DNA from: an uncultured Schlesneria sp.
GTDB lineage: Bacteria > Planctomycetota > Planctomycetia > Planctomycetales > Planctomycetaceae
Assembly (NCBI GenBank): GCA_903834925.1
Contig: CAILLA010000206.1
Coordinates: 1-64,000, forward strand
Direction of reading: 5' to 3'
DNA length: 64,000 nucleotides
Positions 25,175 through 34,688 of the stretch are shown here, piece by piece; the stretch's first letter is position 1; each line of letters opens with the position of its first letter. The notes under the pieces are model-generated. The model was not told the origin of the DNA. It was given only the letters and a program-made list of their open reading frames with translations, and did not search any database. The position numbers were made by a program, and so were the translations under genes.

Positions 25175-27871
25175 ATGCCTGTGTCTGCTGAAGAAGAACG
25201 TTTGCAACAGTCTCGTGAAAGATCCGAAAACTGGCAGCGCTGGGGGCCTTATCTTTCGGAACGACAGTGGGGAACCGTCCGCGAAGACTATTCACCCAAC
25301 GGCGACGCCTGGGGATATTTCACTCACGAACAATCGCGTAGCCGCGCTTATCGCTGGGGCGAAGATGGTTTGCTGGGAATCTGTGATCGCCAATGCCGAT
25401 TATGTTTTTCGTTGGCACTCTGGAATGGCCGCGATCCGATTCTCAAAGAGCGGCTATTTGGTCTGACAGGGCCGGAAGGGAATCACGGCGAGGACGTCAA
25501 AGAGACGTACTTCTATCTTGATTCGACTCCGACGCATTCATACATGAAAGCCCTCTACAAATATCCGCAGTCCGAATTTCCCTATGCAAAGTTGACCGAA
25601 GAGAATCGCCGTCGAACCCGGTTTGAACCGGAGTATGAACTCGACGATACGGGAGTCTTTCAAAACCAACGATACTTCGACGTCTTTGCAGAATATGCCA
25701 AGGCCTCGTCAGACGACCTCTTGATTCGGATTACGATCGCAAATCGGTCAAGCCAGAAGGCACCAATCCATCTGTTGCCGACATTGTTCTTCCGGAACAC
25801 CTGGTCCTGGGGTTGTACGCACGAAGGGTGTGAGCGAAAGCCATTAATCACACGTCATGCCGACGGTTCGTTGCTCGCCGACCACGTCACTTTGGGACGA
25901 TACCGGTTGTATTGTGAACAATCTTCCAAAGCACGTCCGGTGTCGTTTTTGTTTACGGAGAATGAAACGAATACCAGTCGCCTGTTTGGGGCGTCGGGCG
26001 ATCGGCATTATGCGAAAGATGCCTTTCACGATGCGGTTGTTTTTGGCAAGACGGACGCGGTTAACCCTCGGTTTCGCGGAACCAAAGCCGCCCCTCACTA
26101 TGTATTCGAAATTCCTGCCGGGGAACAGGTGACGGTCAGGCTGAGGCTCACCGCAGAAAATCAGCTTCATGGTTCTCCGCTCGACGCAAGCTTCGACGAG
26201 ATTTTTGCCAAACGGATCGCGGAAGCCAATGACTTCTACGCGTCAAAAATCTCGAACGCGACAAATGATGCAGAAAGACTTGTGTCACGTCAGGCCTTCG
26301 CGGGACTGCTCTGGAGTAAGCAGTTCTACCACTATGCCGTCGAGCCGTGGTTGAACGGCGACCCGGATTTGCCGCCCCCTCCAGCCAGTCGGAAATTGGG
26401 CCGTAATCGAGACTGGATGCATCTGTTTAATCGCGACATCATCTCCATGCCTGACAAATGGGAATATCCTTGGTATGCAGCGTGGGATCTGGCGTTTCAT
26501 ATGATTCCGATGGCCAAGGTCGACCCGGAATTTGCCAAGGAACAACTGATCCTGATGCTTCGTGAATGGTATATGCACCCTAACGGGCAGATTCCCGCCT
26601 ACGAATTCGGGTTTTCGGATGTGAACCCCCCTGTCCACGCCTGGGCCTGTTGGCGTGTCTATAAAATGACGGGACAACGTGGCAGTCGTGATCGACAGTT
26701 CCTTGCCCGTGTGTTCCAGAAACTGCTTATCAATTTCACGTGGTGGGTCAACCGCAAAGACGTAAACGGTCAACACCTGTTTGCTGGTGGCTTCCTCGGC
26801 CTGGACAATATTGGAGTGTTTGACCGATCCAGACCGTTGCCGACCGGAGGCCATCTTGAACAGGCTGACGGCACTGCCTGGATGGCGTTCTATTGCGTGA
26901 CGATGCTGGCCATCTCCTTAGAACTGGCACATGAGGACCCCGCCTACGAAGACATTGCTTCCAAGTTCTTCGAACATTTTATCGCGATTACCGATGCCAT
27001 GAATTGCATGGGTGGAACGGGTCTCTGGGATGAGGAGGACGGTTTTTACTACGACCAGCTGAAGGTCAATGGCCAGATCCATCGTCTTAAGATCCGATCG
27101 ATCGTGGGGATTATCCCCTTGTTTGCTGTCCTGGTCCTCGAAGGGGACTTTCTGGAGACATTACCCGGCTTTCAAAAACGGATGGATTGGTTTCTGGCGA
27201 ATCGACAGGATCTCGCCAGGAAGATTTCCTACTGTGAGCTGGAATGTAACGATGGGACGACCCATACCCATCGGCTGCTGGCAATCCCGTCGCATCAGCG
27301 ACTCGAACGTGTCCTGCGGTATCTGCTTGACGAAAACGAATTTTTATCTCCCTATGGTATTCGAGCCCTCTCGCGAGTCCATGCCGAGCATCCGTTCTCG
27401 TTCTGGATGGATGGAGAAGAACATCGAGTTGAATATGTTCCGGCAGAATCGACCTCAGGCATGTTTGGCGGTAATTCGAATTGGCGAGGTCCGATCTGGT
27501 TCCCGATCAACTATCTAATTATCGAATCGCTTGAACGTTACTACTACTTCTATGGTGAATCATTCCAGGTGGAATGTCCGACGGGATCAGGCAAGTTTAT
27601 GTCACTCAAAGACGTTGCCCAGGAAATCAGTCGTCGACTCGCTTCGATTTTTCTTCCGGGAGAGGACGGCCATCGTCCGGTGCATGGTCAAAATGCCGAT
27701 TTCGCTACCGATCCTCATTGGAAGGATCTCGTGTTGTTTTATGAATATTTTCACGGAGACAACGGCCGTGGCGTCGGAGCCAGCCACCAGACCGGCTGGA
27801 CCGCTTTGGTGACACGTCTCGTCGGAAAAAGGGAAAATAAAAAATCGCTTCCCGAGGACAAGCTGGAATAG
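25175..27871 (+). CDS. GH63-like glucosidase
   Basis: 898 residues without a signal peptide. The N-terminus has 'YFTHEQSRSRAYRWGEDGLL', typical of large bacterial glucosidases of glycoside hydrolase family 63 (mannosyl-oligosaccharide glucosidase/mannosylglycerate hydrolase relatives). An (alpha/alpha)6 barrel follows, with the family blocks WEYPWYAAWDLAFHMIPMAK, 'GGFLGLDNIGVFDRS', 'WDEEDGFYYD' and, near the end, SGMFGGNSNWRGPIWFP. The Asp in 'AWDLAFH' and the Glu residues of 'WDEEDGFYYD' are candidate catalytic residues. Probable role is hydrolysis of a glucoside or compatible-solute disaccharide in the cytoplasm. It lies 38 bp after the SecA-like gene but has no obvious functional link. Confidence 0.88.
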   Translation: MPVSAEEERLQQSRERSENWQRWGPYLSERQWGTVREDYSPNGDAWGYFTHEQSRSRAYRWGEDGLLGICDRQCRLCFSLALWNGRDPILKERLFGLTGPEGNHGEDVKETYFYLDSTPTHSYMKALYKYPQSEFPYAKLTEENRRRTRFEPEYELDDTGVFQNQRYFDVFAEYAKASSDDLLIRITIANRSSQKAPIHLLPTLFFRNTWSWGCTHEGCERKPLITRHADGSLLADHVTLGRYRLYCEQSSKARPVSFLFTENETNTSRLFGASGDRHYAKDAFHDAVVFGKTDAVNPRFRGTKAAPHYVFEIPAGEQVTVRLRLTAENQLHGSPLDASFDEIFAKRIAEANDFYASKISNATNDAERLVSRQAFAGLLWSKQFYHYAVEPWLNGDPDLPPPPASRKLGRNRDWMHLFNRDIISMPDKWEYPWYAAWDLAFHMIPMAKVDPEFAKEQLILMLREWYMHPNGQIPAYEFGFSDVNPPVHAWACWRVYKMTGQRGSRDRQFLARVFQKLLINFTWWVNRKDVNGQHLFAGGFLGLDNIGVFDRSRPLPTGGHLEQADGTAWMAFYCVTMLAISLELAHEDPAYEDIASKFFEHFIAITDAMNCMGGTGLWDEEDGFYYDQLKVNGQIHRLKIRSIVGIIPLFAVLVLEGDFLETLPGFQKRMDWFLANRQDLARKISYCELECNDGTTHTHRLLAIPSHQRLERVLRYLLDENEFLSPYGIRALSRVHAEHPFSFWMDGEEHRVEYVPAESTSGMFGGNSNWRGPIWFPINYLIIESLERYYYFYGESFQVECPTGSGKFMSLKDVAQEISRRLASIFLPGEDGHRPVHGQNADFATDPHWKDLVLFYEYFHGDNGRGVGASHQTGWTALVTRLVGKRENKKSLPEDKLE

Positions 27872-27892
27872 TTTGAAGTTGTGACGTTTAAG

Positions 27893-27940
27893 TCTGCCAC
27901 TGTTTGACCGTCTTCGGCCAAGCAGTGCTCTTCGAACAAG
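27893..27940. repeat. Partial palindromic repeat (left arm), tgcc-actg type
   Basis: tctgccactgtttgaccgtc continues into ttcggccaagcagtgctcttcg. It matches the left arm of the complete elements at 29332-29430 and 55391-55484, but no right arm follows. It is a truncated copy placed just after the GH63 gene. Confidence 0.65.
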
Positions 27941-28096
27941 TTTCATCGTTGTGCTGAACATCATGGGATTCCTCTCGTCTGGTGAAAACCGAAGAACGTT
28001 GCACGGACGCAACGCTTCAATAGTGCTTCCTGTCAGCATTCGATCTGTTAAACTTGGTTTTCGATCGACAACCATTCTTCCAAGGGTCAAGCGACG

Positions 28097-28501
28097 ATGG
28101 CTGAATCATTCAATCAAACGAGGATGGATCGATGTGTTCGAATTCAGCAATCGATACTGCAGAACTGGCAACAAACAACCGTGTTCGAATACACCGTTCG
28201 AGCGACTGAATCAATTGAAGGCTTGTCGTTGCCGGAACTTCGGTTGCAGTACTTTTCCGTCGGAGTGAGAGACGAATTGACCGATCTGCCGTTCACAGAC
28301 ACACTCGTCGTCTTTTCGATGATCAGTCAGGCGATCGCCGCCTTAAAAGCGAAAATGGCAGCAAATGAAAAGGAAGGGCAAATCCGGTTTTCGATCACAA
28401 CCGATTTTCCTGACGATATTGCGACCCGAATGCTGTCCAAAATGAAAATCGAAACGCCGTTTGACAATTCCAAGTTCTTGAAGATCGAATCACCAGATTG
28501 A
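28097..28501 (+). CDS. Small conserved-looking protein of unknown function
   Basis: 134 residues, MAESFNQTRMDRCVRIQQSI onwards, with a mixed alpha-beta composition and normal codon use. The middle part, TDLPFTDTLVVFSMISQAIA, followed by ALKAKMAANEKEGQIRFSI, looks like a folded helix-strand protein. It has no signal peptide, membrane segment or motif I recognise. It stands alone after the GH63 gene, with the truncated palindromic repeat between. No function is proposed. Confidence 0.6.
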   Translation: MAESFNQTRMDRCVRIQQSILQNWQQTTVFEYTVRATESIEGLSLPELRLQYFSVGVRDELTDLPFTDTLVVFSMISQAIAALKAKMAANEKEGQIRFSITTDFPDDIATRMLSKMKIETPFDNSKFLKIESPD

Positions 28502-28700
28502 TGCGAGGCATCAGTCGATCCTGTCGCGGGCTTCGTCCGCAATCCAATTACGAGAAGAATTTGAACCACGAAAAACACGAAACAAAATCATCGGGGTAAG
28601 CCGGGCCGCGTCAGCCCTCGGACTGTTTTCTTCAACAGATTCTTCAAGTTTGAAACTTGTCTCACCAAGTCAAGTTTCAGACTTTCTTTCAAAGTTGCCT

Positions 28701-28812
28701 TCTCGCTCCGCCGAGAAGAAAGCCGAATTGCCATGTGCCGAGTGATCCATCGCGGCTTTCAAGTTCCATTCGAGGTCTGCTGCAATTCGGTTATCGTCTC
28801 GGCGGAGCGAGA
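28701..28812. repeat. 112-bp palindromic element
   Basis: The ends are a perfect 16-bp inverted repeat (tctcgctccgccgaga at 28701-28716, reverse complement at 28797-28812). The similarity extends inward to about 32 bp per arm with about five mismatches (…gccgaattg / caattcgg…). It could fold into a long hairpin. This is a MITE-like or REP-like structure. Confidence 0.8.
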
Positions 28813-28842
28813 CGGCTACTTGGTCAGAGGCGAAGGCTGACT

Positions 28843-28929
28843 GGAGTCTTCGACAAGGCTGTGTCTTCATGGTTCGATAACGATTCCGAAGAGCACGGCC
28901 TTATCGCAGATGGTAAAACCGTGGCACCC
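28843..28929. repeat. Truncated palindromic repeat, gggtgccacggttt type
   Basis: Read on the minus strand it starts gggtgccacggttttacc, then taaggccgtgctcttcgg, and continues into gaagacacagccttgtcgaa. That matches the complete element at 57769-57871, but the last about 15 bp of the far arm are missing. Confidence 0.75.
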
Positions 28930-29212
28930 ATCACTGCCGTTTTCTGCCCTAAAAACAGATCCTCCAACATTACCCAAACCTCGCTGGGCGTTCGACGATG
29001 CCTACCAGTCCCCGCGACGCGCTTTTGAATTTGGCCAGCTGGCGATGCAATCGAAGGCCGACACCGGACAATGATCTGGACTCACACTACGGCATACTCG
29101 TCCGATCCGTGTATCGGACGATTCTGGCAAAAAAAAGGCGAACCGTTTTCGTAGAGTGCTGACGGAAACGACACCACTCGAAAACCAGTTTTGAAGCCGC
29201 TTAGCGGCGACA

Positions 29213-29251
29213 GTGCATAGCCTGAAACGGTTTCCGCCCCAGGCTATGCAC
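29213..29251. repeat. 12-bp perfect inverted repeat hairpin
   Basis: gtgcatagcctg (29213-29224) pairs exactly with caggctatgcac (29240-29251) across a 15-nt loop. It sits in the repeat-rich region and is probably part of another dispersed element. Confidence 0.7.
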
Positions 29252-29331
29252 CCATAACAATTGATGTTCAGCCCCATCGGGCAACGCCGCCAGGATTTTT
29301 CATCGGGAAAACAGGGGTTCCACGGAAAACC

Positions 29332-29430
29332 GTGCCACAGCTTGACGGTCTTACGTCAAGCAGTGCCGAGCGACACAGTGAGCGTCGATTTCAAGCCACT
29401 GCTTCTCCGAAGACTCCGAAGCAGTGGCCC
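29332..29430. repeat. Palindromic repeat, gtgccac-gctt type, complete
   Basis: Left arm gtgccacagcttgacggtct and then tacgtcaagcagtg; the right end is cactgcttctccgaagactc followed by cgaagcagtgg. It matches the element at 55391-55484 along most of both arms, with a divergent centre. About 99 bp long, able to form a long hairpin. Confidence 0.75.
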
Positions 29431-30545
29431 ATAAAAATAAAGGCGAAAGAAAAATCCTGGCGTTGCCCCAAGGGGCGAAAGACGTTCTTTCAAGGATTGC
29501 CATTTTAAGAATATTTGTCGTTTCTGTTGATAATCTGTCGTCCCTATCGGGACTGGACTTATCGACCGGCCACTTACCCACCCCGGAAAGGGTGGGCTAT
29601 TGTCGGGCGTCCCAAGTGGACGAAGAACCTCGCCCGAATCCGTTAACGATGCCGACCCTTTGTTGACACAAGATTTAATTCGTACCGGTGTTTTCTCGAA
29701 GAACACTGCTTCATCAGCCATTTAATGTATTTCGGTCCGATTACCCCCGGCGTTGTTGCGGGTTCGTTATCCACAAAAACCTCGATTTGCGGCAGCATAG
29801 GACATTCCTTTCGCAGCAGAGCAACCAGGCCGTCGAAGCCGGTGTGATCTTTCAAGCGTGGAAACAACCACAACTTTGCACATAACCACACTTACAGAGT
29901 CGCATTACGAATCCTTTGACATCGCTTTTTACATCTTCGATTTCTTTTACACTGCAGTTTTTTACTTCATAAAAAGCAGCTTTCAGGAATTGTTTGGCAG
30001 TTTACACAAACAACGCCCTTTTGCGCAAAATCACTGCTTTTCCGTGATCAATTTCTTGACTATCAAAAACGTTAGAATTACAATCGCGGCGAAGATTTGG
30101 CTTACTCCCCTCTTTCATCACACGATTGGGCTTGGTTCAAGAAAAGATTCTTGGCTGCGTAATGAATTTTGCTTCAACCCATCAGTTGATCTCGTTAAAC
30201 AAGCACTCGTAGTCAACTCATTACAAATTTGCACTGGTTTAACACAACGTTCCCCCAGTACCGTGAACATGTCTATGTATCATTTACATACATTTCGCGT
30301 AGTTCCATCTTTTGATTATTGATTTGTTGTCGCTCGGCAACGTAACTGAATTTGTATTTGTGGCATTATTTAGCGTCGTCCCAGATCTGAAGGGGGTGCT
30401 TGATAGTGATTTATTGCTTCGCAAACGCGCGATTGAATCGCGTTTGTCGTCGGCATTCTGAATTCAGCGTTTTAAGTCTCTTTCCCGTTGTTTCAATTTG
30501 GGAACAAACATCGGCAGCGTATATGTTTTTTGTTTTAACTTATTC

Positions 30546-30551
30546 TGGAGG
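30546..30551 (+). promoter_or_regulatory. Ribosome binding site deciding the beta-helix protein start
   Basis: TGGAGG lies 4 nt before the ATG at 30556, supporting this start over the upstream in-frame start at 30400. Confidence 0.65.
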
Positions 30552-30555
30552 CAAT

Positions 30556-31983
30556 ATGAGACTTACCGACTTGTCGAAATATCTGATTCTATTGTGTTTC
30601 GTCGTATGCTCGTCGCAAGAGATGACCGCATTCGGAAATCCCTTGGGAAGTGCCACGCCAAAGGCTCCTGTTCATGTCTTCTATATCGATCCGGTCAAAG
30701 GGAGCATGAACGGTGATGGATCAATAGCAAGGCCATGGAGTACGCTTGAAGCAGTTGTCGCCGCGAATTTGATCAACGGACAAGACAAGGCCAGCGGTGC
30801 CGTTCACGCAGGAGATTTGATTTATCTGTACAACGGTAATCATGGTTCGGTTGATTTGAGCACCTATTCGGGCAAGTTCGTCAATACGGATTTTATTACG
30901 ATTCAAGCTGCCCCCTCGAATACACCCGTACTCAACAAACTGACGCTCGAATCCTGCTCGCATTGGGCGATTCGCGGGCTGACCTTCTTGAATCCAACAA
31001 CTATCCCTCAGAATTACATCCTTGTGCGATTCAATCAATGCGACAACATCCTTTTTGACAGTAACACGATTTACTCCCAGAGCGACGTCTCAAAGTGGAC
31101 GCCCACCAACTGGCAAACTTCTTCCGCTTATTACGGCCTGTACTTCACAGGTGTCTCATCGACTTTGACCAATAATACGATCAAGAATATCCAAAACGGT
31201 GTTTATATTGGTGGCGATGGCGTGATCCTGAAAAGCAATACGATTGATTACTTTTCAAATGATGGAATCGAGTTCTCTGCTGGCAACTCGGTCATACAGT
31301 CTAACCGTGTCACAAACCATTATGGGCATTATGACACGGGCCTTCACGCGGATTTGATTCAAGGTTGGACCGTTGGCGGCCTGGTCACAAGCAACGTCGT
31401 GATTGACAGCAATATCGTGATTGCATCGACCGGGACCTATCCGCAAATTCCACCCGTCCCGACTTGCGTTGGCGTCGATATGATCCAGGGTATCTCAATT
31501 TTTGACGGGGTGTGGAACAATGTTACCGTGACAAACAATGTCGTAGCGGCAGCCGCCTATCACGGGATGGGTTTTTACGGAGTCTCAAACTCTGTGATTG
31601 CCAATAACACTGTCATCAGGCAGGGGGCAGATCAGAATTATGTTGCGTGGATTGGTGTATTTGAAAGCGCCGGACAAACCGTAACGAACACGGTCGTCCG
31701 CAATAATATCGCCAACAACTTTCAAATCTCTGTCGCCGGAACGGTCAATGATCACAACATTTCATTGAGCAACAATAATGTGTGGAATAATGTTTCATCC
31801 AATACAATCGTCCTCGATCCGACAAAGGTCTTCGTGACCTACCAGCCATCGACGGCTACGTTTAATCTGAATTTAAGTAAAACCAGCCCCGCCGTTGGCA
31901 CGGGTACATCGCGCTCAGCACCTAAACTGAACATTCTTGGCGGTACTCGTAACACCCTGAAAGAGAATATCGGTGCGTATTAG
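30556..31983 (+). CDS. Exported right-handed parallel beta-helix protein
   Basis: 475 residues from the ATG at 30556. A signal peptide (MRLTDLSKYLILLCFVVCSS) is followed by 'FYIDPVKGSMNGDGSIARPWSTLE', the 'xGsxxxPwxtl' opening typical of pectate-lyase-like beta-helix proteins. The body is made of short strands with Asn ladders ('NNTIKNIQNGVYIGGDGVIL', 'SNTIDYFSNDGIEF'), as in right-handed parallel beta-helix (NosD/Pbh1 repeat) proteins. It is probably exported and binds or cleaves a polysaccharide, but no catalytic residues can be named with confidence. The gene and its upstream region are more AT-rich than the neighbours, suggesting recent acquisition. It is followed by a strong terminator. 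Confidence 0.87.
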   Translation: MRLTDLSKYLILLCFVVCSSQEMTAFGNPLGSATPKAPVHVFYIDPVKGSMNGDGSIARPWSTLEAVVAANLINGQDKASGAVHAGDLIYLYNGNHGSVDLSTYSGKFVNTDFITIQAAPSNTPVLNKLTLESCSHWAIRGLTFLNPTTIPQNYILVRFNQCDNILFDSNTIYSQSDVSKWTPTNWQTSSAYYGLYFTGVSSTLTNNTIKNIQNGVYIGGDGVILKSNTIDYFSNDGIEFSAGNSVIQSNRVTNHYGHYDTGLHADLIQGWTVGGLVTSNVVIDSNIVIASTGTYPQIPPVPTCVGVDMIQGISIFDGVWNNVTVTNNVVAAAAYHGMGFYGVSNSVIANNTVIRQGADQNYVAWIGVFESAGQTVTNTVVRNNIANNFQISVAGTVNDHNISLSNNNVWNNVSSNTIVLDPTKVFVTYQPSTATFNLNLSKTSPAVGTGTSRSAPKLNILGGTRNTLKENIGAY

Positions 31984-31992
31984 CATGAAGTC

Positions 31993-32046
31993 ATCACAAG
32001 TAAGCCCTGGTACTCCAATTGAGGAGACCAGGCACTTGTGATTTTC
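31993..32046. terminator. Bidirectional intrinsic terminator
   Basis: A long hairpin: atcacaagt (31993-32001) pairs with acttgtgat (32034-32042), and inner stems ccctggt/accagg and ctcc/ggag add to it. It is followed by tttt on the plus strand, 10 nt after the beta-helix stop. It lies between convergent genes and can serve both. Confidence 0.78.
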
Positions 32047-32070
32047 TAACGTCGATTGTTTTTTGTCGGA

Positions 32071-33117
32071 TCACCCCACGCTGGGAATACCGACTTCCTT
32101 CGATGCGGCGATGTTACAGATTTTTTTCCAGGTGTTTTCATCAATTGGGATTCCTGCCGCTTCGCGTCGGGAACGTTCGCGTGATTCAGGCTCACCAGGC
32201 AACAGAATCTCATCGAACCCCATCATCAGACGGCTCGACTTCACGAATTTCCCCAATGCGTCTATCTCGTTTGCGTAAAACTCGGTTCCGCAAAATGCGG
32301 CGGGATCGAGGAGAAAGACCATAAAACCATTGGCCACCCGAGACACGCCGGACTTACTGCAACCCGCCCCGGTCAACGCACCCGCAAACACTTCACAAAA
32401 TATGGAAAGCGCAAATCCCTTATGGCCTGACATCGGCAGCAGTGCACCAGGTGGGTCGGCATAGTACTCTTCAGGACTTGTGGACGGCGCGCCTTGCCCG
32501 TTCACGAAAAGTCCCGGAGCCAATTGCTCGCCCTTGTTCCTGGCAACTTTGATCTTTCCCTCCGCGACAGTACATGTCGACAGATCCATCACGAGATCGG
32601 ACTCATCCGATAACGGTGCGCCTCCCACAAGCGGGTTGGCACTCAATCGCCGCTCGCAACCGCCGTGGGGCGCTACAAGGACTCCTGCACCGTGTGTATT
32701 GGTCATCCCAAAACCAACAAGCCCCGCTTCGGCAGCCATCTCCATGAACTCGCCAACTCGTCCAAGGTGGCCTGAGCAACGTAACGAGAGAATGCAGGCA
32801 CCCTCTTGCTTTGCCTTCGTAATTCCAAGGTTTAACGCCTCGCGCCCAACGACCTGACCAAAACCGAAGTTCCCGTTTACGATCAAAATACAGGACTGTT
32901 CGCGAACGACTTCCAGATGACCTGTCGGAATTACCCAACCTCGCTGAACCCAGTCGACATATTCGATGATTCTGATCACACCATGTGAATCGTGCCCTTT
33001 GAGGTTGGCCAGCACCAGCGACTTAGCCACCTGCAGAGCTTCGGCAGACGGGATGCCGCTTCTTTCAAAAATTGCCGTTGTAAATGATGTCAGAGCCTGG
33101 GCATCAATCGTGGGCAT
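32071..33117 (-). CDS. Malate/L-lactate/ureidoglycolate dehydrogenase, Ldh2 family
   Basis: 348 residues from the ATG at 33117, which has an AAGGA site 7 nt upstream. It matches the Ldh2 oxidoreductase family: 'LVLANLKGHDSHGVIRI' with the DSHG motif near residue 38, GREALNLGITKAKQEGACIL, 'LRCSGHLGRVGEF', 'ANPLVGGAPLSDES' and the 'MSGHKGFALSIFCEVFAGAL' block. These enzymes bind NAD(P) in an unusual fold and reduce 2-oxo acids. The exact substrate (malate, lactate, ureidoglycolate or a sugar-derived acid) cannot be read from sequence. It is divergent from the PP2C gene and convergent with the beta-helix gene. Confidence 0.9.
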   Translation of the reverse strand: MPTIDAQALTSFTTAIFERSGIPSAEALQVAKSLVLANLKGHDSHGVIRIIEYVDWVQRGWVIPTGHLEVVREQSCILIVNGNFGFGQVVGREALNLGITKAKQEGACILSLRCSGHLGRVGEFMEMAAEAGLVGFGMTNTHGAGVLVAPHGGCERRLSANPLVGGAPLSDESDLVMDLSTCTVAEGKIKVARNKGEQLAPGLFVNGQGAPSTSPEEYYADPPGALLPMSGHKGFALSIFCEVFAGALTGAGCSKSGVSRVANGFMVFLLDPAAFCGTEFYANEIDALGKFVKSSRLMMGFDEILLPGEPESRERSRREAAGIPIDENTWKKICNIAASKEVGIPSVG

Positions 33118-33361
33118 TGGTTTTTCCTTGGGGACTCGTTGCTTGAGGATGCGGGGGATCACAAAACCGCCATCATCGCTGTGAATGATGAGCCTTTCAA
33201 GAAAGACAGCGACCGAACCAAGTTCCCAACGAACAACATTCGGAGAACAGTGTCAATTTGCTGTTGCAGCGATTGACCGAGATCGTCCATGATCTCCGAA
33301 GCCAACGGGGACTCGGGTTGGTACGATGCACCCAACGTTTCCATCGAACAGGAAGTTGTCC

Positions 33362-34657
33362 ATGACTGAAGAACTCGCTCCCCAACCATCACAGAGCTGG
33401 CAGGAGCGCCTCGCTCAAATCATGGAGACGATGCGGGAACTGAGTACTCAAACTGATCCGCAATCGATGGTTCACGAGTATTACGAGCGAATGCGGCAGG
33501 TCAATCCCCATATCGATCGAAGGCTGTCGATGAGTCGCCGTGGGCTGACCTATCCTCAATTTCGAATCACTCGCTACAGCGAATGGGACGTCGAAATCAA
33601 TCCCTGGAAAGAGACCGCTCGACTTCCCTTGTTATCAGGCGGAATTCTGGCCGAGTTGATCTACGGGAACGAAGCTCGAATTATCAATGATCTGGTCGTC
33701 TCGCCGGATGATCCAGCTGTCGAGTACTTATCTGAACAGCGATCGCTGCAGGCATTGCCACTTATGGATCAAGGGCTGTCGCTGAATATGTCGTTGCATA
33801 CGCGCCGAGTTCCCGACGGGTTTTCGTACGAAAGATTGCCAGAAGCGGTCTGGCTGGCAAATCTGTTTGGTCGAGCCACTAATAACCTGGTACTGGCAGG
33901 TCGGTTGAAAGATGCCTACGAAGAGATCGACCGCGAACTCAAAGCGGTCGCACGCATCCAGCGGTCATTGCTACCGATGACGCTTCCCGAGATTCCGAAT
34001 CTGCGACTGGCCGCGCATTACCAGACCGCTCGTCGGGCGGGTGGTGACTATTACGACTTCTTCCCGTTAGCTGACGGTCGATGGGGCCTGTTGATTGCTG
34101 ATGTGAGTGGTCATGGGACTCCTGCTGCCGTCATGATGGCGGTGATGCATAGCATCGCTCACGCCTTTCCCGGCACGACGATCTCACCGAGCGATATGTT
34201 GAATTACCTCAACAAGAAGCTCTGTCAACATTACGTCGGTTCGAGCGGCACGTTCGTGACCGCTTTCTATGCCATCTTTGATCCGCAGTCACGCCGTCTG
34301 TCTTATTCGTCAGCGGGCCATAATCCCCCTCGCTGGCGATTGAATGAGCAGGGGAAAATCTATTCTCTCCAGCATGCTCAACACTTTCCGCTCGGCGTGA
34401 CCACCATGTTCGAGGCGGTCGAAGCCTCCGTCCAACTCAATCCTGGCGATCAATTGATCTTGTACACAGATGGAATTGTCGAAGCCACGAATTCCCGAAA
34501 TGAACTTTACGGATTGGAACGACTCGACCAGGAACTGTCGGTCAGTACTCCCAATCCAGAGGCCATGATCGCCACGCTATTGAAATCTCTGGATGAATAC
34601 ACGGGCGGAGCCGCCCCGTCCGATGATCGTACGATCGTGATCGGAACAATTTCCTGA
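33362..34657 (+). CDS. GAF-like and PP2C (SpoIIE/RsbU) phosphatase
   Basis: 431 residues from the ATG at 33362, preceded by AGGAAG. The N-terminal about 190 residues contain a GAF-like sensor region (RITRYSEWDVEINPWKETAR), then a linking helix ('AYEEIDRELKAVARIQRSLLP') and the PP2C domain. In the PP2C domain 'AGGDYYDFFPLADGRWGLLI' and 'ADVSGHGTPAAVMMAVMHSI' carry the metal-binding Asp residues, 'GTFVTAFYAIFDPQSRRLSY' and 'SAGHNPP' the middle blocks, and 'ILYTDGIVEATN' and 'SDDRTIVIG' the last Asp residues. RsbU-like enzymes dephosphorylate anti-sigma antagonists. No partner-switching kinase or STAS protein is visible nearby. Confidence 0.92.
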   Translation: MTEELAPQPSQSWQERLAQIMETMRELSTQTDPQSMVHEYYERMRQVNPHIDRRLSMSRRGLTYPQFRITRYSEWDVEINPWKETARLPLLSGGILAELIYGNEARIINDLVVSPDDPAVEYLSEQRSLQALPLMDQGLSLNMSLHTRRVPDGFSYERLPEAVWLANLFGRATNNLVLAGRLKDAYEEIDRELKAVARIQRSLLPMTLPEIPNLRLAAHYQTARRAGGDYYDFFPLADGRWGLLIADVSGHGTPAAVMMAVMHSIAHAFPGTTISPSDMLNYLNKKLCQHYVGSSGTFVTAFYAIFDPQSRRLSYSSAGHNPPRWRLNEQGKIYSLQHAQHFPLGVTTMFEAVEASVQLNPGDQLILYTDGIVEATNSRNELYGLERLDQELSVSTPNPEAMIATLLKSLDEYTGGAAPSDDRTIVIGTIS

Positions 34658-34688
34658 GTTCGTTAGAGCTTTCCAACTGAAGTACGAC

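Larger units (their letters stand above)
28502..30555. other. Two-kb gene-free, repeat-rich region
   Basis: I see no convincing gene. The left part holds several palindromic elements (28701-28812, 28843-28929, 29213-29251, 29332-29430) and short palindromes such as ccacccc/ggaaagggtggg near 29577. The right part, about 29880-30540, is distinctly AT-rich and leads into the beta-helix gene, so it may be foreign DNA and must hold that gene's promoter. An 82-residue frame on the minus strand at 29643-29891 has some protein-like character but no support. Confidence 0.6.

Noticed and set aside
29643-29891. 82-residue minus-strand protein
   Set aside because: Some stretches look protein-like, but there is no ribosome binding site, family or context, and it sits in repeat-rich intergenic DNA. 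It could be a gene fragment, but I cannot support it.
29858-30322. 154-residue plus-strand protein
   Set aside because: It lies in the AT-rich stretch, has no recognisable motif, and its composition is that of random AT-rich DNA.
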